From contig JABDFW010000004.1 in assembly GCA_013286305.1 (NCBI GenBank), forward strand, positions 36,270-100,269: a stretch of 64,000 nucleotides of DNA. Direction: 5' to 3'. Below the pieces are notes generated by a model that was not told the DNA's origin, did not search any database, and saw only the letters and a list, made by a program, of their open reading frames with translations. The position numbers and the translations under genes are program-made. Position 1 is the stretch's first letter. Every line of letters starts with the position of its first letter. Below, piece after piece: positions 1 through 9,266 of this stretch. The DNA comes from Bacteroidota bacterium (GTDB taxonomy: Bacteria > Bacteroidota > Bacteroidia > Chitinophagales > Chitinophagaceae).

Positions 1-30
1 AACTTATTATAAACTGGCATTATTTTGCTG

Positions 31-1482
31 TTACCTTCTTCCTGCTCTGCCGCCGCCACCGCCGCCTCTATATCCACCACCGCCGCCGCCACCTCTGTAG
101 CCGCCGCCACCGCCACCACCTCTATAACCACCACCACCGCCGCCGCTGTAACCACCTCTGTATCCGCCGCCACCGCCGCCATAACTTCTTGCCTGCGCCT
201 GGTATTGCGGCCTTGCCTGGGCCTGGTATTGTGGCCTGTATTGTTGCTGGTACTGGGGCCTTTGCTGATATTGCTGTGGCCTTGCCTGTGCCTGGTACTG
301 TGGCCTGTATTGTTGCTGTTGCCTGTATGGCTGCTGGTACATTTGCCTTTGCTGTGCCTGGTACTGTGGCCTTGCCTGTGCCTGGTACTGCTGTCTGTTA
401 GGCTGCTGGTATGCCTGCTGCCTGGGCTGTTGCTGGCTATAATTCCTGTTATTTAAGGCGTTATTCTGTTGCTGTTGCCTGTTATTATAAACCGGCTGCC
501 TTTGTGCATTGTTGAAGCCCTGATTTTGGGCGGGCCTGTTAACGGCAGTATTCTGCCTGCTGTTATTTTGAGGCTGTACACCCTGGCGCTGGCCTGTACT
601 GTTATTGCGGTTTACAAGGTTGCTGCCTGCCTGCCTAACATTTGGCCTGTACATTTGTAAGCCGTTCCTGTTCATCACAGTTGCACCCGGCCTTGAGGCA
701 TTGCGTATAGAAACCTGGTTGATCCTGTTGCCGCCGGCCCTTTCCACTTCGCGCCTGTCGGGGCCTGCTACATACCTTGAATTTCTGTAGGTACCAATAT
801 TATTGATAACTGATGTGTTTCTTATAAAATTGTAATTCTCACCCCTGCCAAGGCAATAGTTTGAAAAATTACGGTTTGTTAAATAACCTGCGCGGCAAAA
901 GTTCCAGCGTTCGGCAGCAATATAACCGCCATAACCAAAGCCAAACCCAATATTTATGCCCGGCCCTAAAGGTGCCCAGCCATAATATCCGCCGCCTGAA
1001 CGCCAGCTAACCCAGGCTGGTGCCCATTGATAGCCCGGTACCCACATCCAGCGGTTGTTGTATGCCCAGCGCCCATAATGGAAAGGTGCCCATCCCCAGT
1101 CGTAGCTGGAATTCCATGCCCAACCGGCATCGGTGTAAGCCCAGTTACCGCCTGAATAATAAGGCACAAAACCAGGTTCATTGCAAATCCACACCTGGCC
1201 ATAAGAAGGATCATTATCCCATGTGCCATAAGGGCTTAGATCATCATAAAATGTATCAAAGTCAACATCCCCCTGCGACTGGTCGTACTGGCCATTTTGA
1301 TCAGTAGTAGCATTACCCTGGTCATCCTGGGGCTGCTGGTTCTGCTGATCAGCCGGTGGCTGTTGTGAATTATTATAGCCGTTATCATCGGATTGCGCAC
1401 TGGCATATCTTGGCGCGCTGCATGATACTGCTATCGCGCCTGCGATCAGGATGCCGATGATTGAGCTAAACTTCTTTTTCAT
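31..1482 (-). CDS. Gly/Gln-rich lipoprotein with W/Y-rich N-terminal block (DUF6600-like)
   Basis: 483-residue envelope protein of unknown function. Residues 1-20 form a signal peptide followed by Cys21 (A-V-S-C), so it is probably a lipoprotein. Residues about 75-200 are rich in Trp, Tyr and Gly with recurring motifs such as WGWAPFHYGRW, typical of DUF6600-like proteins. Residues about 310-430 are Gln/Pro/Tyr/Arg low complexity (repeated QYQAQARP), and the last 50 are Gly-Tyr-Arg repeats (GGGGGYRGG). The W/Y block probably folds, while the tail is likely disordered or adhesive; that is inference. It is encoded alone, upstream of nothing obviously related. The long opposite-strand frames over the repeats are artefacts of the low-complexity code. 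Confidence 0.75.
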   Translation of the reverse strand: MKKKFSSIIGILIAGAIAVSCSAPRYASAQSDDNGYNNSQQPPADQQNQQPQDDQGNATTDQNGQYDQSQGDVDFDTFYDDLSPYGTWDNDPSYGQVWICNEPGFVPYYSGGNWAYTDAGWAWNSSYDWGWAPFHYGRWAYNNRWMWVPGYQWAPAWVSWRSGGGYYGWAPLGPGINIGFGFGYGGYIAAERWNFCRAGYLTNRNFSNYCLGRGENYNFIRNTSVINNIGTYRNSRYVAGPDRREVERAGGNRINQVSIRNASRPGATVMNRNGLQMYRPNVRQAGSNLVNRNNSTGQRQGVQPQNNSRQNTAVNRPAQNQGFNNAQRQPVYNNRQQQQNNALNNRNYSQQQPRQQAYQQPNRQQYQAQARPQYQAQQRQMYQQPYRQQQQYRPQYQAQARPQQYQQRPQYQQQYRPQYQAQARPQYQAQARSYGGGGGGYRGGYSGGGGGGYRGGGGGGGYRGGGGGGGYRGGGGGGRAGRR

Positions 1483-1668
1483 AATCGTTTATTGAAGGTG
1501 AATCAAATTTATTTAAGGTATGACTATTTATTAAACGCAAGGTTAATACAGACAGGTAAAAAATTATTCATTTTATCAATTCTTTGGCTTTTGCAACCAT
1601 GTTGCAGTGGTTTTGTTAAGAAAGTTAACCAAAAGACTTGACAATCGGAGATATTCTTACTAAGGTAA

Positions 1669-1699
1669 AAAGTATTACTTTTTTATTAAGTAATACTTT
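1669..1699. promoter_or_regulatory. Perfect palindrome, probable toxin-antitoxin operator
   Basis: Arms AAAGTATTACTT (1669-1680) and AAGTAATACTTT (1688-1699) are exact reverse complements with a 7-base spacer. The second arm ends 25 bases before the antitoxin start at 1725. AbrB/MazE-type antitoxins usually autoregulate by binding such dyads, so an operator overlapping the promoter is the simplest reading. Confidence 0.6.
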
Positions 1700-1724
1700 G
1701 TAATTTAGTAGTAAAAATAGCATA

Positions 1725-1994
1725 ATGGAAACATCTGTATTAACAGTAAAAGGCCAGTTACTGATACCTAAACGCCTGCGAAATAAATATGGCATTAAAC
1801 CCGGGGTAAAAATGGTATTTGAAGAAACGGAGAATGGTATTATACTTAAACCCATGAACGAAGAATATTTTAGGTCTTTTGCCGGTATTTTAAAAGGCAC
1901 GGGAAATCTTAAAGAAGAATTGAAAGAAATGAAAGACGAAGAGAAGGCTTTGGAAGACCGCAAAGCAAGAAAAGTTAACCCTGGAAAAAAGTAA
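1725..1994 (+). CDS. AbrB/MazE-type antitoxin
   Basis: 89-residue protein whose N-terminus (residues 1-45) is a swapped-hairpin AbrB/MazE DNA-binding domain: TSVLTVKGQLLIPKRLRNKY followed by GIKPGVKMVFEETENGIILKP. The charged C-terminal tail (KEELKEMKDEEKALEDRK) is the expected toxin-neutralising part. The ATG lies 25 bases after a perfect palindrome. The PIN toxin gene starts 6 bases after the stop, giving the usual antitoxin-first order. It should bind the palindrome and repress its own operon; this follows from the family and is not shown by the sequence. Confidence 0.85.
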   Translation: METSVLTVKGQLLIPKRLRNKYGIKPGVKMVFEETENGIILKPMNEEYFRSFAGILKGTGNLKEELKEMKDEEKALEDRKARKVNPGKK

Positions 1995-2000
1995 AATATT

Positions 2001-2405
2001 ATGCCTGGATATGTATTAGACAGCTATGCTATGCTTGCCTATTTTAGAAAAGAAGCCGGCGGCGAAATAGTTGAAAAAATATTATTAGAAGCGGCTGCAG
2101 GCAAACATGAATTATTTATGGCTTGTATTAATGCCGGCGAGATTTTTTACATGGCATACCGTAAAGACGGCGCTGATAAAGCAGCTTTGGTATGGAAAGC
2201 ATTACAGCAATTTCCTATAAAAATAACAGATGCCGATTTACAGTTTACACATAAAGCGGCTTATATAAAAGCACGGTATTCCTTAAGCTTTGCAGATGCT
2301 TTTGCTGCCGCCCTGGCAATAAATAAAAAAGCAGTGCTGCTTACAGGCGATACAGAGTTTAACAATTTAATTAATGAAGCAGGCTTTAAAGTGAAATATT
2401 TATAA
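2001..2405 (+). CDS. vapC: VapC-type PIN-domain toxin
   Basis: 134-residue PIN-domain protein, probably a Mg-dependent endoribonuclease toxin. The acidic residues expected for the active site are visible: Asp7 (YVLDSYAML), the Glu of INAGEIFY, the Asp of SFADAFAAA and the Asp of LLTGDTEFN. The length is normal for VapC. It directly follows the MazE/AbrB-type antitoxin at 1725-1994. AbrB-fold antitoxins paired with PIN toxins are well known (VapBC). The RNA target cannot be predicted. Confidence 0.85.
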   Translation: MPGYVLDSYAMLAYFRKEAGGEIVEKILLEAAAGKHELFMACINAGEIFYMAYRKDGADKAALVWKALQQFPIKITDADLQFTHKAAYIKARYSLSFADAFAAALAINKKAVLLTGDTEFNNLINEAGFKVKYL

Positions 2406-2422
2406 CATCTTCAGAAAATACC

Positions 2423-3325
2423 CTACTGCTGCTTTTTCTTTCTTAAATAAATTTCCCTTACTTCATTTAATTTGGCGCGTACTTCAATGGGGTATAGCTC
2501 AGTTTTTGATTCAATTCTTATCATCGCCGTATTAGGTGGTAAACTGCCTTCGTTAAGGGCGATCACTCTTATCGTGTCAACATCATTGTTCGCAAGGGTT
2601 GTTTCTATAATTTTTACCGTTGAGTCAAGCGTATAATTTTGAAGAATGTATTTATTGTTTATCATTAATGATATCCTGTCGCCATCCACCACGCCATTAT
2701 CCCAAATGGTGAATTTTATATAAGCCCCTGTAAAAAGCAATTCCTTCCCTTTGCTGTCTGCAACCTTTATTATATCTGTTGGCGCCGGTTGCCTGGGTTT
2801 GGTTTCTTCTTTGGGTTCGTTTTGTTTGGGCTGGTTTCTGTCTATCCAGTCAAGTATGCCTTTTGCTTTTGCTGAGTTTATCAATTTTATTTCCCCGTCA
2901 GCGCATGGCTCTGTTTTTCCGGGCTGTACCCCCGTAAATTTCCCCGACAGCGTTTCAATAAGTTTGCTTTTTTTGAGTTTAAGGGAAGCTTTTACAAAAC
3001 ATAGATACTCTCCACTCTTTTGCAGATCAACTTTAGAGCGCAAAATTCCTTTTTCCTCATAACTTAAAATCTTAGTTGAACTGTCAAAGCTGCCAAATAT
3101 TTTTGTTTTGGTTTCATTTGGGCCCCTTGCATCTGTAAGGCTGTAGCCTGTTACCTGGTTGGCAGCATTTATTGTAAACCTCAGGTCGTAGGTATAGGTA
3201 ACTTGTTTTGACACCTTTATATTACCAACAAAATAAAGGGTATCGCCTGAAGCATGTAAAGAAGAAGAAAAGAGTAAGAACGTTAAAACGCAGAAGATCA
3301 CTTTTAACCGGTTGCTCTGTAGCAT
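2423..3325 (-). CDS. Exported protein of unknown function
   Basis: 300 residues with a cleavable signal peptide (about 1-25, ending SSLHAS). The middle is a beta-rich region (residues 30-150) describing no family I can name. Residues 165-180 are a Pro/Lys/Glu linker. The C-terminal 100 residues include FTIWDNGVVDGDRISLMINN and LPPNTAMIRI, a beta-sandwich pattern that I have seen at the end of other exported Bacteroidota proteins but cannot name. It converges with the vapC gene, with an 17-base gap. Confidence 0.6.
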   Translation of the reverse strand: MLQSNRLKVIFCVLTFLLFSSSLHASGDTLYFVGNIKVSKQVTYTYDLRFTINAANQVTGYSLTDARGPNETKTKIFGSFDSSTKILSYEEKGILRSKVDLQKSGEYLCFVKASLKLKKSKLIETLSGKFTGVQPGKTEPCADGEIKLINSAKAKGILDWIDRNQPKQNEPKEETKPRQPAPTDIIKVADSKGKELLFTGAYIKFTIWDNGVVDGDRISLMINNKYILQNYTLDSTVKIIETTLANNDVDTIRVIALNEGSLPPNTAMIRIESKTELYPIEVRAKLNEVREIYLRKKKQQ

Positions 3326-3385
3326 CTAAAATAAGATTTAACGGTAATTGACAAGATAAGGTTGAAAATTTTATAGAAAAGGATT

Positions 3386-3418
3386 AAAAAAAGAGGCCAT
3401 AATATACAGCCTCTTTTT
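3386..3418 (-). terminator. Intrinsic terminator after the TM2-domain gene
   Basis: AAAAAGAGGC (3388-3397) pairs perfectly with GCCTCTTTTT (3409-3418) around an 11-base loop. Read on the minus strand it ends in a U-rich run just after the stop at 3445. Confidence 0.75.
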
Positions 3419-3444
3419 AAATAAATAATATATCATTTTAAAAA

Positions 3445-3972
3445 TTAGCTGTCAAATCCTTCTTCCGGTTCCAGGCTGCCTGTAAGAATGCGTACGAAAT
3501 CAACTATAGCCCAAATAGAGGCTGCCAGCAACATTGCCAAGCCCACGAAAAATATCACCGGGTAGGTCGCCGCGGTAGTTGTAGCGGCCGCAGCAGCTGA
3601 AACATAAGAAGCAGCACCTGCTATATACAAAATAATGCCACCCCCGCCCAATACAGCCTGGGCGATGCCTTTTGTGGTATTGCCCATATAAAAACTATGT
3701 ACGCCAACAAACCCACAACAAATTGCCAATATAGCGGCAGTCATCTTTTTTTTACCTCCGCCGGAATAACGCGCTTTCATTTGGGCTTTGGCTTCTTTCT
3801 TAAGTTCTCTTTTGGAAACTGAATTTGAGGCAACATTGTTTGCCGTTGAAGAAGGCGTTGTTACTACTGCCTGTTTAGTTTCTTTTGAAAGTGGAAAAGC
3901 TGCGTGTACTGCGCTGGTACTCAGTAATGCGCATAGAATAACTGCGCACAATAATTTTAAGAGTTTAGTCAT
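3445..3972 (-). CDS. TM2-domain membrane protein
   Basis: 175 residues with an N-terminal signal peptide (about 1-24, ending SAVHAA), a Ser/Lys-rich linker (30-75) and a TM2-like domain: KKKMTAAILAICCGFVGVHSFYMGN, then TTKGIAQAVLGGGGIILYIAG (the two parts are contiguous). The G-V-H-S-F-Y-M-G core is the TM2 signature. A further hydrophobic stretch (FFVGLAMLLAASIWAIVDFVRI) follows. The role of TM2 proteins in bacteria is unclear. A terminator follows the gene. Confidence 0.75.
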   Translation of the reverse strand: MTKLLKLLCAVILCALLSTSAVHAAFPLSKETKQAVVTTPSSTANNVASNSVSKRELKKEAKAQMKARYSGGGKKKMTAAILAICCGFVGVHSFYMGNTTKGIAQAVLGGGGIILYIAGAASYVSAAAAATTTAATYPVIFFVGLAMLLAASIWAIVDFVRILTGSLEPEEGFDS

Positions 3973-4140
3973 GATTGTTGTTTTAAGTGTTTTGGTATAT
4001 GATTTTTCAAATATATAAAAGATTTTGAAAAATCAAATTTTCCAACGGGGTAATTTAAAATCTTAAGGTGTTTCTAATCCCTTTAAACTTTTACATTAAA
4101 TGTGAAGTAGTGATAAGCAACGAAGAATTAAAATTTGAAT

Positions 4141-4231
4141 AACCCCGTGCAAAGCGCGGGGTTAACGTGATGAATTTCTTTTGAACCCTTACAGGGTTCA
4201 ATAAATAATATAGATTCAATCCCTAAGGATT
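4141..4231. repeat. Cluster of three short palindromic hairpins
   Basis: Three adjacent dyads: AACCCCGTGC/GCGCGGGGTT with AAA loop (4141-4163, one wobble), TGAACCCT/AGGGTTCA with TAC loop (4182-4200, perfect), and AATCC/GGATT with CTAA loop (4218-4231). The set resembles the hairpins at 21375-21463 in form: short GC-rich stems with a 3-base loop. It fills most of the gap between the TM2 gene and the porin, and might also stop transcription of the porin gene. Confidence 0.6.
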
Positions 4232-4239
4232 ATTTAAAT

Positions 4240-5556
4240 CTAAAACACAATATGCAGCCGCAATGCCACTATATGCACGGGCCCGCGGTCTCTATTATAA
4301 CCGGGGTTGATAACGAACTGGTAATCGGGGCTTATCACAAGGTGATGCCCAACAGCGAGGGAGTAATATAACTCTGTAATTTGCTCAGGGCCGTAATTAA
4401 GCTTGCCATCGCCAATTAAAAAACCATAACCCCCTTTGGCAAGGTATTGCCTGTGCAGGTCAGAAATATTGTTCTGCACATAGGCAAGGGCAAGCTTATC
4501 AGAATTTCTTTTCCAAATTTTGCCATCTAATTGTACGCCTGCAGATGCGCTTGCGTCAATTTCTGTAAACGCCCATGTTTCATTAGCGCCGTCATTCCAG
4601 CTATCTTTAAAAAAATAATGAAAGTTGCCGAGTGTATTATCCAGCGTTATATAATATCCTTTTTTGCTTCTGCCGTACATACGGCTTTGTGTTATATCAG
4701 GAGTATCTGATTTAAGCGCTTCGGCATAACTGCCCATACGGGCTAAATTCATAAATATGCCAGCACGCAGTGTTGAAAAATGAGTAGTATTTTTATAAAA
4801 CAGGCTATCCTTTTCTACTTCAAAAACCTGGCCCATTGCTTTGCTGCCTTTCCATTGCAGGTCGTGTCCATTTGCTTCGGTGGGCACTGCGGTATTGGCA
4901 TAACTGAACACCCAGTTATGGTAATACACGCTTAAAATAACGCCTAAATTATAACCGCGTGTATTAGCAGGATAATCCCAGCCACCCAGCCCCATTAGCG
5001 ACCAGTTGAGAAATTGTGTACGCGGGTCGTCGCTGAAATCTGCATTGCCAAAAATATCTGTAAGGCTGAATTTGCCAGCCAGTATGGAGATATAATCTTT
5101 GCTCGAAACTTCCTGTACCTGGTTTATATCATCATCAACAATATCCGTTGCCCGCGAAAGGGGAAACCGCTGCTCAACGTACAGCCGGGCTATATAGGGT
5201 TCTGGTTTGGGGTCGCCAACGCGGTAAATTTCCCCGTTAGGGAAGCCCGCGATACCCAATGTTTTGCTAAGGCCCTTGCCGCCCGCAACTTCAGGGTCAA
5301 AAACAATATAGGTGTGGCTAAAGGGTTTATAAGCCATAAACAAAGTGCCTGTAAAAGAAGTGCGCACAGGCTCATCCGGCAACAGGCTGTTTGTACCCTG
5401 GTAAGGGGAATGGAAATCAAAATGATACTGGGGTATAAGCGTTGCCTGCGCATGAAAGGAAAACTTTTTATTAACCGAAGAATCAGTTTTTTGTGCGTAT
5501 GCACTTAACTGCATGCATAGCAGTAAAAAAAGGGTTAATCTAAATAATTTGTTCAT
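4240..5556 (-). CDS. Outer-membrane carbohydrate-type porin
   Basis: About 438 residues from the Met chosen here; an in-frame Met 24 residues upstream (5628) exists, but only the internal Met gives a proper signal peptide (NKLFRLTLFLLLCMQLSAYAQ). The mature part is beta-barrel-like and ends in aromatic/hydrophobic alternation (HIVALRLHIVF). Motifs such as SILAGKFSLTDIFGNADFSD and FLNWSLMGLGGWDYPANTRG are those I associate with proteins annotated as carbohydrate porins (OprB-like). The substrate is unknown. It lies downstream of the second metal-efflux pump, beyond a hairpin, so it is probably separately transcribed. Confidence 0.7.
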   Translation of the reverse strand: MNKLFRLTLFLLLCMQLSAYAQKTDSSVNKKFSFHAQATLIPQYHFDFHSPYQGTNSLLPDEPVRTSFTGTLFMAYKPFSHTYIVFDPEVAGGKGLSKTLGIAGFPNGEIYRVGDPKPEPYIARLYVEQRFPLSRATDIVDDDINQVQEVSSKDYISILAGKFSLTDIFGNADFSDDPRTQFLNWSLMGLGGWDYPANTRGYNLGVILSVYYHNWVFSYANTAVPTEANGHDLQWKGSKAMGQVFEVEKDSLFYKNTTHFSTLRAGIFMNLARMGSYAEALKSDTPDITQSRMYGRSKKGYYITLDNTLGNFHYFFKDSWNDGANETWAFTEIDASASAGVQLDGKIWKRNSDKLALAYVQNNISDLHRQYLAKGGYGFLIGDGKLNYGPEQITELYYSLAVGHHLVISPDYQFVINPGYNRDRGPVHIVALRLHIVF

Positions 5557-5691
5557 GCGGCGCAAAGATAAAAGCTCATCCTTTAAATTATGCGTTTTAC
5601 TGCATTTCTTAATGCAACCAAGTTTCAACCATCATATACTTAATAATAAGATAATATAATTTAGCAATGCAACAGGTATCTCAGCAAATAA

Positions 5692-5717
5692 AAATGGCCG
5701 CACAACTGCAGCCATTT
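5692..5717 (-). terminator. Probable terminator after the second RND pump gene
   Basis: AAATGGC (5692-5698) pairs with GCCATTT (5711-5717), with A/T-rich extension on both sides. On the minus strand it follows the stop at 5740 and runs into U-rich sequence. Confidence 0.6.
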
Positions 5718-5739
5718 ATTTATATTTTGTAATTCTACT

Positions 5740-8700
5740 TTAAGCTTCTTTTTCAGTCATATTATCGCTGTCCTTTGTATTAAATTTTCTGTAAGCCCTG
5801 GCAAATATCAGGGGAAATATAAGCAAGGAAAAGAACATGGCACAGAGAATACCGCCAATAACTACCCTTGCCAAAGGCCTTGAACTTTCTGAGCCTATGC
5901 CATGCGAAACAGCTGCGGGCAATAAACCTATCGCAGCCATTAAAGCCGTCATCATTACTGGCCGCACGCGCGACTTTACTCCCAGCCGTATTGATTTATA
6001 TAACGCATTCGCCTGGTTTTTATGTTTAACTAAGTTTTCTTTAAACTCGGTAATTAACAGTACACCAAACAAAATACAAATACCAAACAAGGCTATAAAA
6101 CCAATACCGGCTGAAATGCTGAAATTGGTACCGGTAATAAACAATGCCACAATACCGCCTACAATGGCAAATGGCACATTTAAGAATACAAGGCCCGCAT
6201 CTTTTAAATTACCAAACATGGCAAAGAGTAAAAGAAAAATTAATAATAAGCTTATCGGCACAACCTGCTGCAATCTTTTTGTTGCGCGTTGCTGGTTTTC
6301 AAAATCGCCCTGCCAAACCATCGTATAACCTCTTTTTAAAGTTATTGCCTTATTAACCTTATCCTGCGCTTCTGCAATGGCGCTGCCCATATCGCGGCCA
6401 CGAACGGAGAATTTAACTGCCGAATACCGTTCATTATCATCCCTGAAAATTAAACAGGGCCCCGTTTTAGTAGTAATATTGGCTATTTCTTTAACAGGCA
6501 CTTTTGATCCGCTCTGCGTTGGTACCATCAGGTTGCCAATGTCGTCTTTTGTTTTGCGGTATTCTTCAGGAAACCGGATACGGATATCAAATTTTCTTAT
6601 GCCTTCATACAACGTAGAAGCTGCTTTACCGCCTATTGCCATTTCAATTACAGCATTCGCATCAGCGGAAGCAACACCGTAAAGCGCCATTTTTTGCTGG
6701 TCCAGGTCTATATCAAGTTCCGGCTGGCCAATATTTTTTATAACACCCAGGTCTTCTATACCCTGCACAGTTTTTAGTATATTATAAACTTCATAAGCCT
6801 GCCCCTCCATATAATCAAGCGAATCCCCAAATATTTTTACGCAAATAGAGCCTTTTACACCCGAAACAGCTTCTTCAATATTGTCTGTAATTGGTTGCGA
6901 AAAATTGAGATCCGCGCCAGGTATGGATGATAATTTTTTATTCATCTGGTCAACCAGCTCATCCTTGGTAATGTGCGGTTTCCAGTCGTCTTCCGGGTAA
7001 AGCATCACATCAAATTCGTTATTGTAAAAACCTGCAACGTCTGTTCCATCATCGGGGCGGCCGGTTTGTGATACTATATTTGATACCTGCGGGAAAGTCA
7101 TCATTTTTGCACGCACATCTTTTGAAATTGTAACTGATTGGTCTAACGAAACACTATAGGGCAGTTGCACGCGAAGCCAGATAGAACCTTCATCCAGCTC
7201 AGGTAAAAATTCACTTCCCAAAAATTTAAAAGAGTATAAGCCTATTATTATAATGATGAAAGAAATAATTACTGCTGTAAACTTGTGCCTGTAAGTAAAA
7301 GTAAAGCCGCGCACCACGGAGTTTACAAGAAAATTTACGATAGGATTGTTTTTTTCTTTTACATTCTTTTTTAAAAGCATGCTTATCAACACCGGCACCA
7401 GCGTTAAAGTACACAGCAGGGCTCCTAATAGTGCAAAGCCTAAAGTGTAAGCAAGAGGCGAGAACATTTTTCCTTCCACTTTTTCAAAAGAAAAAATGGG
7501 CAGTAAAGCCGCAATAATGATCAGTTTTGCAAAAAAGATGGCTTTGGCAAGCTGGGCGCCATTTTTTCTTATCAATCCTAATTTTATAACCTTGTTAAAC
7601 CTTTCCATACCCATTGCATGCGCCTCACGGTCAAGTATCACAAATATCCCTTCAACCATTACTACTGCTCCGTCTATAATAATACCAAAATCAACAGCGC
7701 CTAACGAAAGCAGGTTAGCGCTCATTCCCATTAGCCGCAGGCATATAAAAGAGAATAAGAGGGATAACGGTATTATTATAGAAACTATAAGGGTTGTGCG
7801 CCAGTTAAACATGAAAAGGGAAACTATTAATGTTACTAATAAAATACCTTCTATCATGTTATGCAGCACCGTGTTTGTGGCAAAATTTATAAGATTTTCA
7901 CGATTGTAAAAAGGAACTATTTTTGTATCGGCAGGTAAAACGTTGGCATTTATTTTGTCAACCCTTTGTTTTAATGCATCTATCACGTCCGATGGGTTTT
8001 CACCCTTACGCATTACTACAATTGCTTCTACAACATCGTCTTCATTGGCTATTGTTCTGCTGCCGCCCGGGCCTGTTATTGCATCCGTTCTGCCCACAAG
8101 TCCAAGCCGCGGCAGGTTAGATATTTCTACCTCGGCAATATCTTTTACTAAAACAGGCACGCCATTTAAATTTTCAACGATGATGTTTTTTATCTCGTTA
8201 ATATCGTTCAACAAGCCAATGCCCCTTACAACATACGCCTGGTTGTTTTGAATAATAACATCGCCGCCTATATTAAAGTTACTTTTTTGTACTGCCGAAA
8301 AAACATCAAGGGGCGTAATATTAAGGTTAGACAGTTTAGCCGGGTCAATTTTTATTTCATAGGTTTTTGTCATGCCGCCAAAACTTACAACATCAGCAAC
8401 ACCTGGCACTGATTTTAGCTGGCGGTCAATCACCCAATCCTGTAATGTTTTCAACTCCCTGGCATCTCTAAAAGTGCTTCTTAGTGTATAGCGGAAAATT
8501 TCACCGGTTGGGCCTGTTGGCGGTTGTATATCAGGCGTTACACCATCCGGCAGGTCTGCGTCGCCCAAAAGATTATTTACTCTTATACGTGCCTCATCAT
8601 TAGTAACCTTATCTTCAAAAACAAGTTTAATATACGATAACCCAAAAATGCTTGTGGAGCGCAGGCTTATTTTTTTCTGCACCGGGTTCATGGCAATTTC

Positions 8701-8916
8701 TAACGGGATAGTAACAAATTTTTCTATCTCTTCAGCGCTTCTGCCGGGCCATTGGGTAATGATGGTTATTTCTGTATTGGTTACATCGGGAAATGCCTCT
8801 ATAGGCATGGTTTTAAAAGTAATAACCCCGGCCACCAGCAGTATTAAAGTAGCAAATAAAATAAAATACTTATTTTTTAGTGAGAATGCAAGAACACCTT
8901 TAAGAACCTTGATCAT
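5740..8916 (-). CDS. CzcA/CusA-family heavy-metal RND efflux pump (second copy)
   Basis: 1058-residue inner-membrane proton-driven pump of the HME-RND family. It has the N-terminal TM and IEAFPDVTNTEI motif, the proton-relay helix DFGIIIDGAVVMVEG (near residue 412), the porter-domain GRPDDGTDVAGFYNNEF, and the C-terminal SHGIGSESSRPLARVVIGG. It is a close paralogue of the pump at 9267-12440. One difference is near residue 945, where it reads GICILFGVLLITEF while the paralogue reads GICIQDGVLLITVF. The Met residues that define Cu/Ag transport in E. coli CusA are not evident, so the metal cannot be named. A strong terminator separates it from the upstream pump, suggesting its own promoter or partial read-through. 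Confidence 0.9.
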   Translation of the reverse strand: MIKVLKGVLAFSLKNKYFILFATLILLVAGVITFKTMPIEAFPDVTNTEITIITQWPGRSAEEIEKFVTIPLEIAMNPVQKKISLRSTSIFGLSYIKLVFEDKVTNDEARIRVNNLLGDADLPDGVTPDIQPPTGPTGEIFRYTLRSTFRDARELKTLQDWVIDRQLKSVPGVADVVSFGGMTKTYEIKIDPAKLSNLNITPLDVFSAVQKSNFNIGGDVIIQNNQAYVVRGIGLLNDINEIKNIIVENLNGVPVLVKDIAEVEISNLPRLGLVGRTDAITGPGGSRTIANEDDVVEAIVVMRKGENPSDVIDALKQRVDKINANVLPADTKIVPFYNRENLINFATNTVLHNMIEGILLVTLIVSLFMFNWRTTLIVSIIIPLSLLFSFICLRLMGMSANLLSLGAVDFGIIIDGAVVMVEGIFVILDREAHAMGMERFNKVIKLGLIRKNGAQLAKAIFFAKLIIIAALLPIFSFEKVEGKMFSPLAYTLGFALLGALLCTLTLVPVLISMLLKKNVKEKNNPIVNFLVNSVVRGFTFTYRHKFTAVIISFIIIIIGLYSFKFLGSEFLPELDEGSIWLRVQLPYSVSLDQSVTISKDVRAKMMTFPQVSNIVSQTGRPDDGTDVAGFYNNEFDVMLYPEDDWKPHITKDELVDQMNKKLSSIPGADLNFSQPITDNIEEAVSGVKGSICVKIFGDSLDYMEGQAYEVYNILKTVQGIEDLGVIKNIGQPELDIDLDQQKMALYGVASADANAVIEMAIGGKAASTLYEGIRKFDIRIRFPEEYRKTKDDIGNLMVPTQSGSKVPVKEIANITTKTGPCLIFRDDNERYSAVKFSVRGRDMGSAIAEAQDKVNKAITLKRGYTMVWQGDFENQQRATKRLQQVVPISLLLIFLLLFAMFGNLKDAGLVFLNVPFAIVGGIVALFITGTNFSISAGIGFIALFGICILFGVLLITEFKENLVKHKNQANALYKSIRLGVKSRVRPVMMTALMAAIGLLPAAVSHGIGSESSRPLARVVIGGILCAMFFSLLIFPLIFARAYRKFNTKDSDNMTEKEA

Positions 8917-9164
8917 ATTTGAATTAAATTAAGTAAAAATAATTTGTTCTTCTTTAAAAAACATGGCAGATTTTGAACGGGTACTTAGGTTTTAAAATCT
9001 TTATTTTTTAAATAACAATGCCTTTAATAGCTATACAATAATAAAAATTATGAAGATAACGGATAAAGAAGTATAGGCTGTTATTATTTTTTTAAAGTCG
9101 GTATAAAGTACATGTTATTCGTTATATGCTATACAGGATTTAACTTTTTTAATTATACGGGCGG

Positions 9165-9211
9165 CAAAAAAAAAAAGAAAAGTTTATTGAAACGTACTTC
9201 AATAAACTTTT
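9165..9211 (-). terminator. Strong intrinsic terminator between the two RND pump genes
   Basis: AAAAGTTTATTGAA (9178-9191) and TTCAATAAACTTTT (9198-9211) form a perfect 14-bp stem with a 6-base loop; on the minus strand a long U run follows (9165-9176). It ends the TolC-adaptor-pump transcript. The rest of the 350-base gap (8917-9164, 9212-9266) is AT-rich and holds nothing else I recognise; it must contain any promoter for the second pump. Confidence 0.85.
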
Positions 9212-9266
9212 CCCTTCTTGATTTAGTAACATCTGTGTTCCGTCACACCAGTTCCGTTACACCCCG

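Noticed and set aside
25..660. Several plus-strand frames rich in Ala, Leu, Thr and Val opposite the first gene
   Set aside because: They are the complement of Gly/Gln-rich low-complexity codons of the 31-1482 gene, with no domain and no start context.
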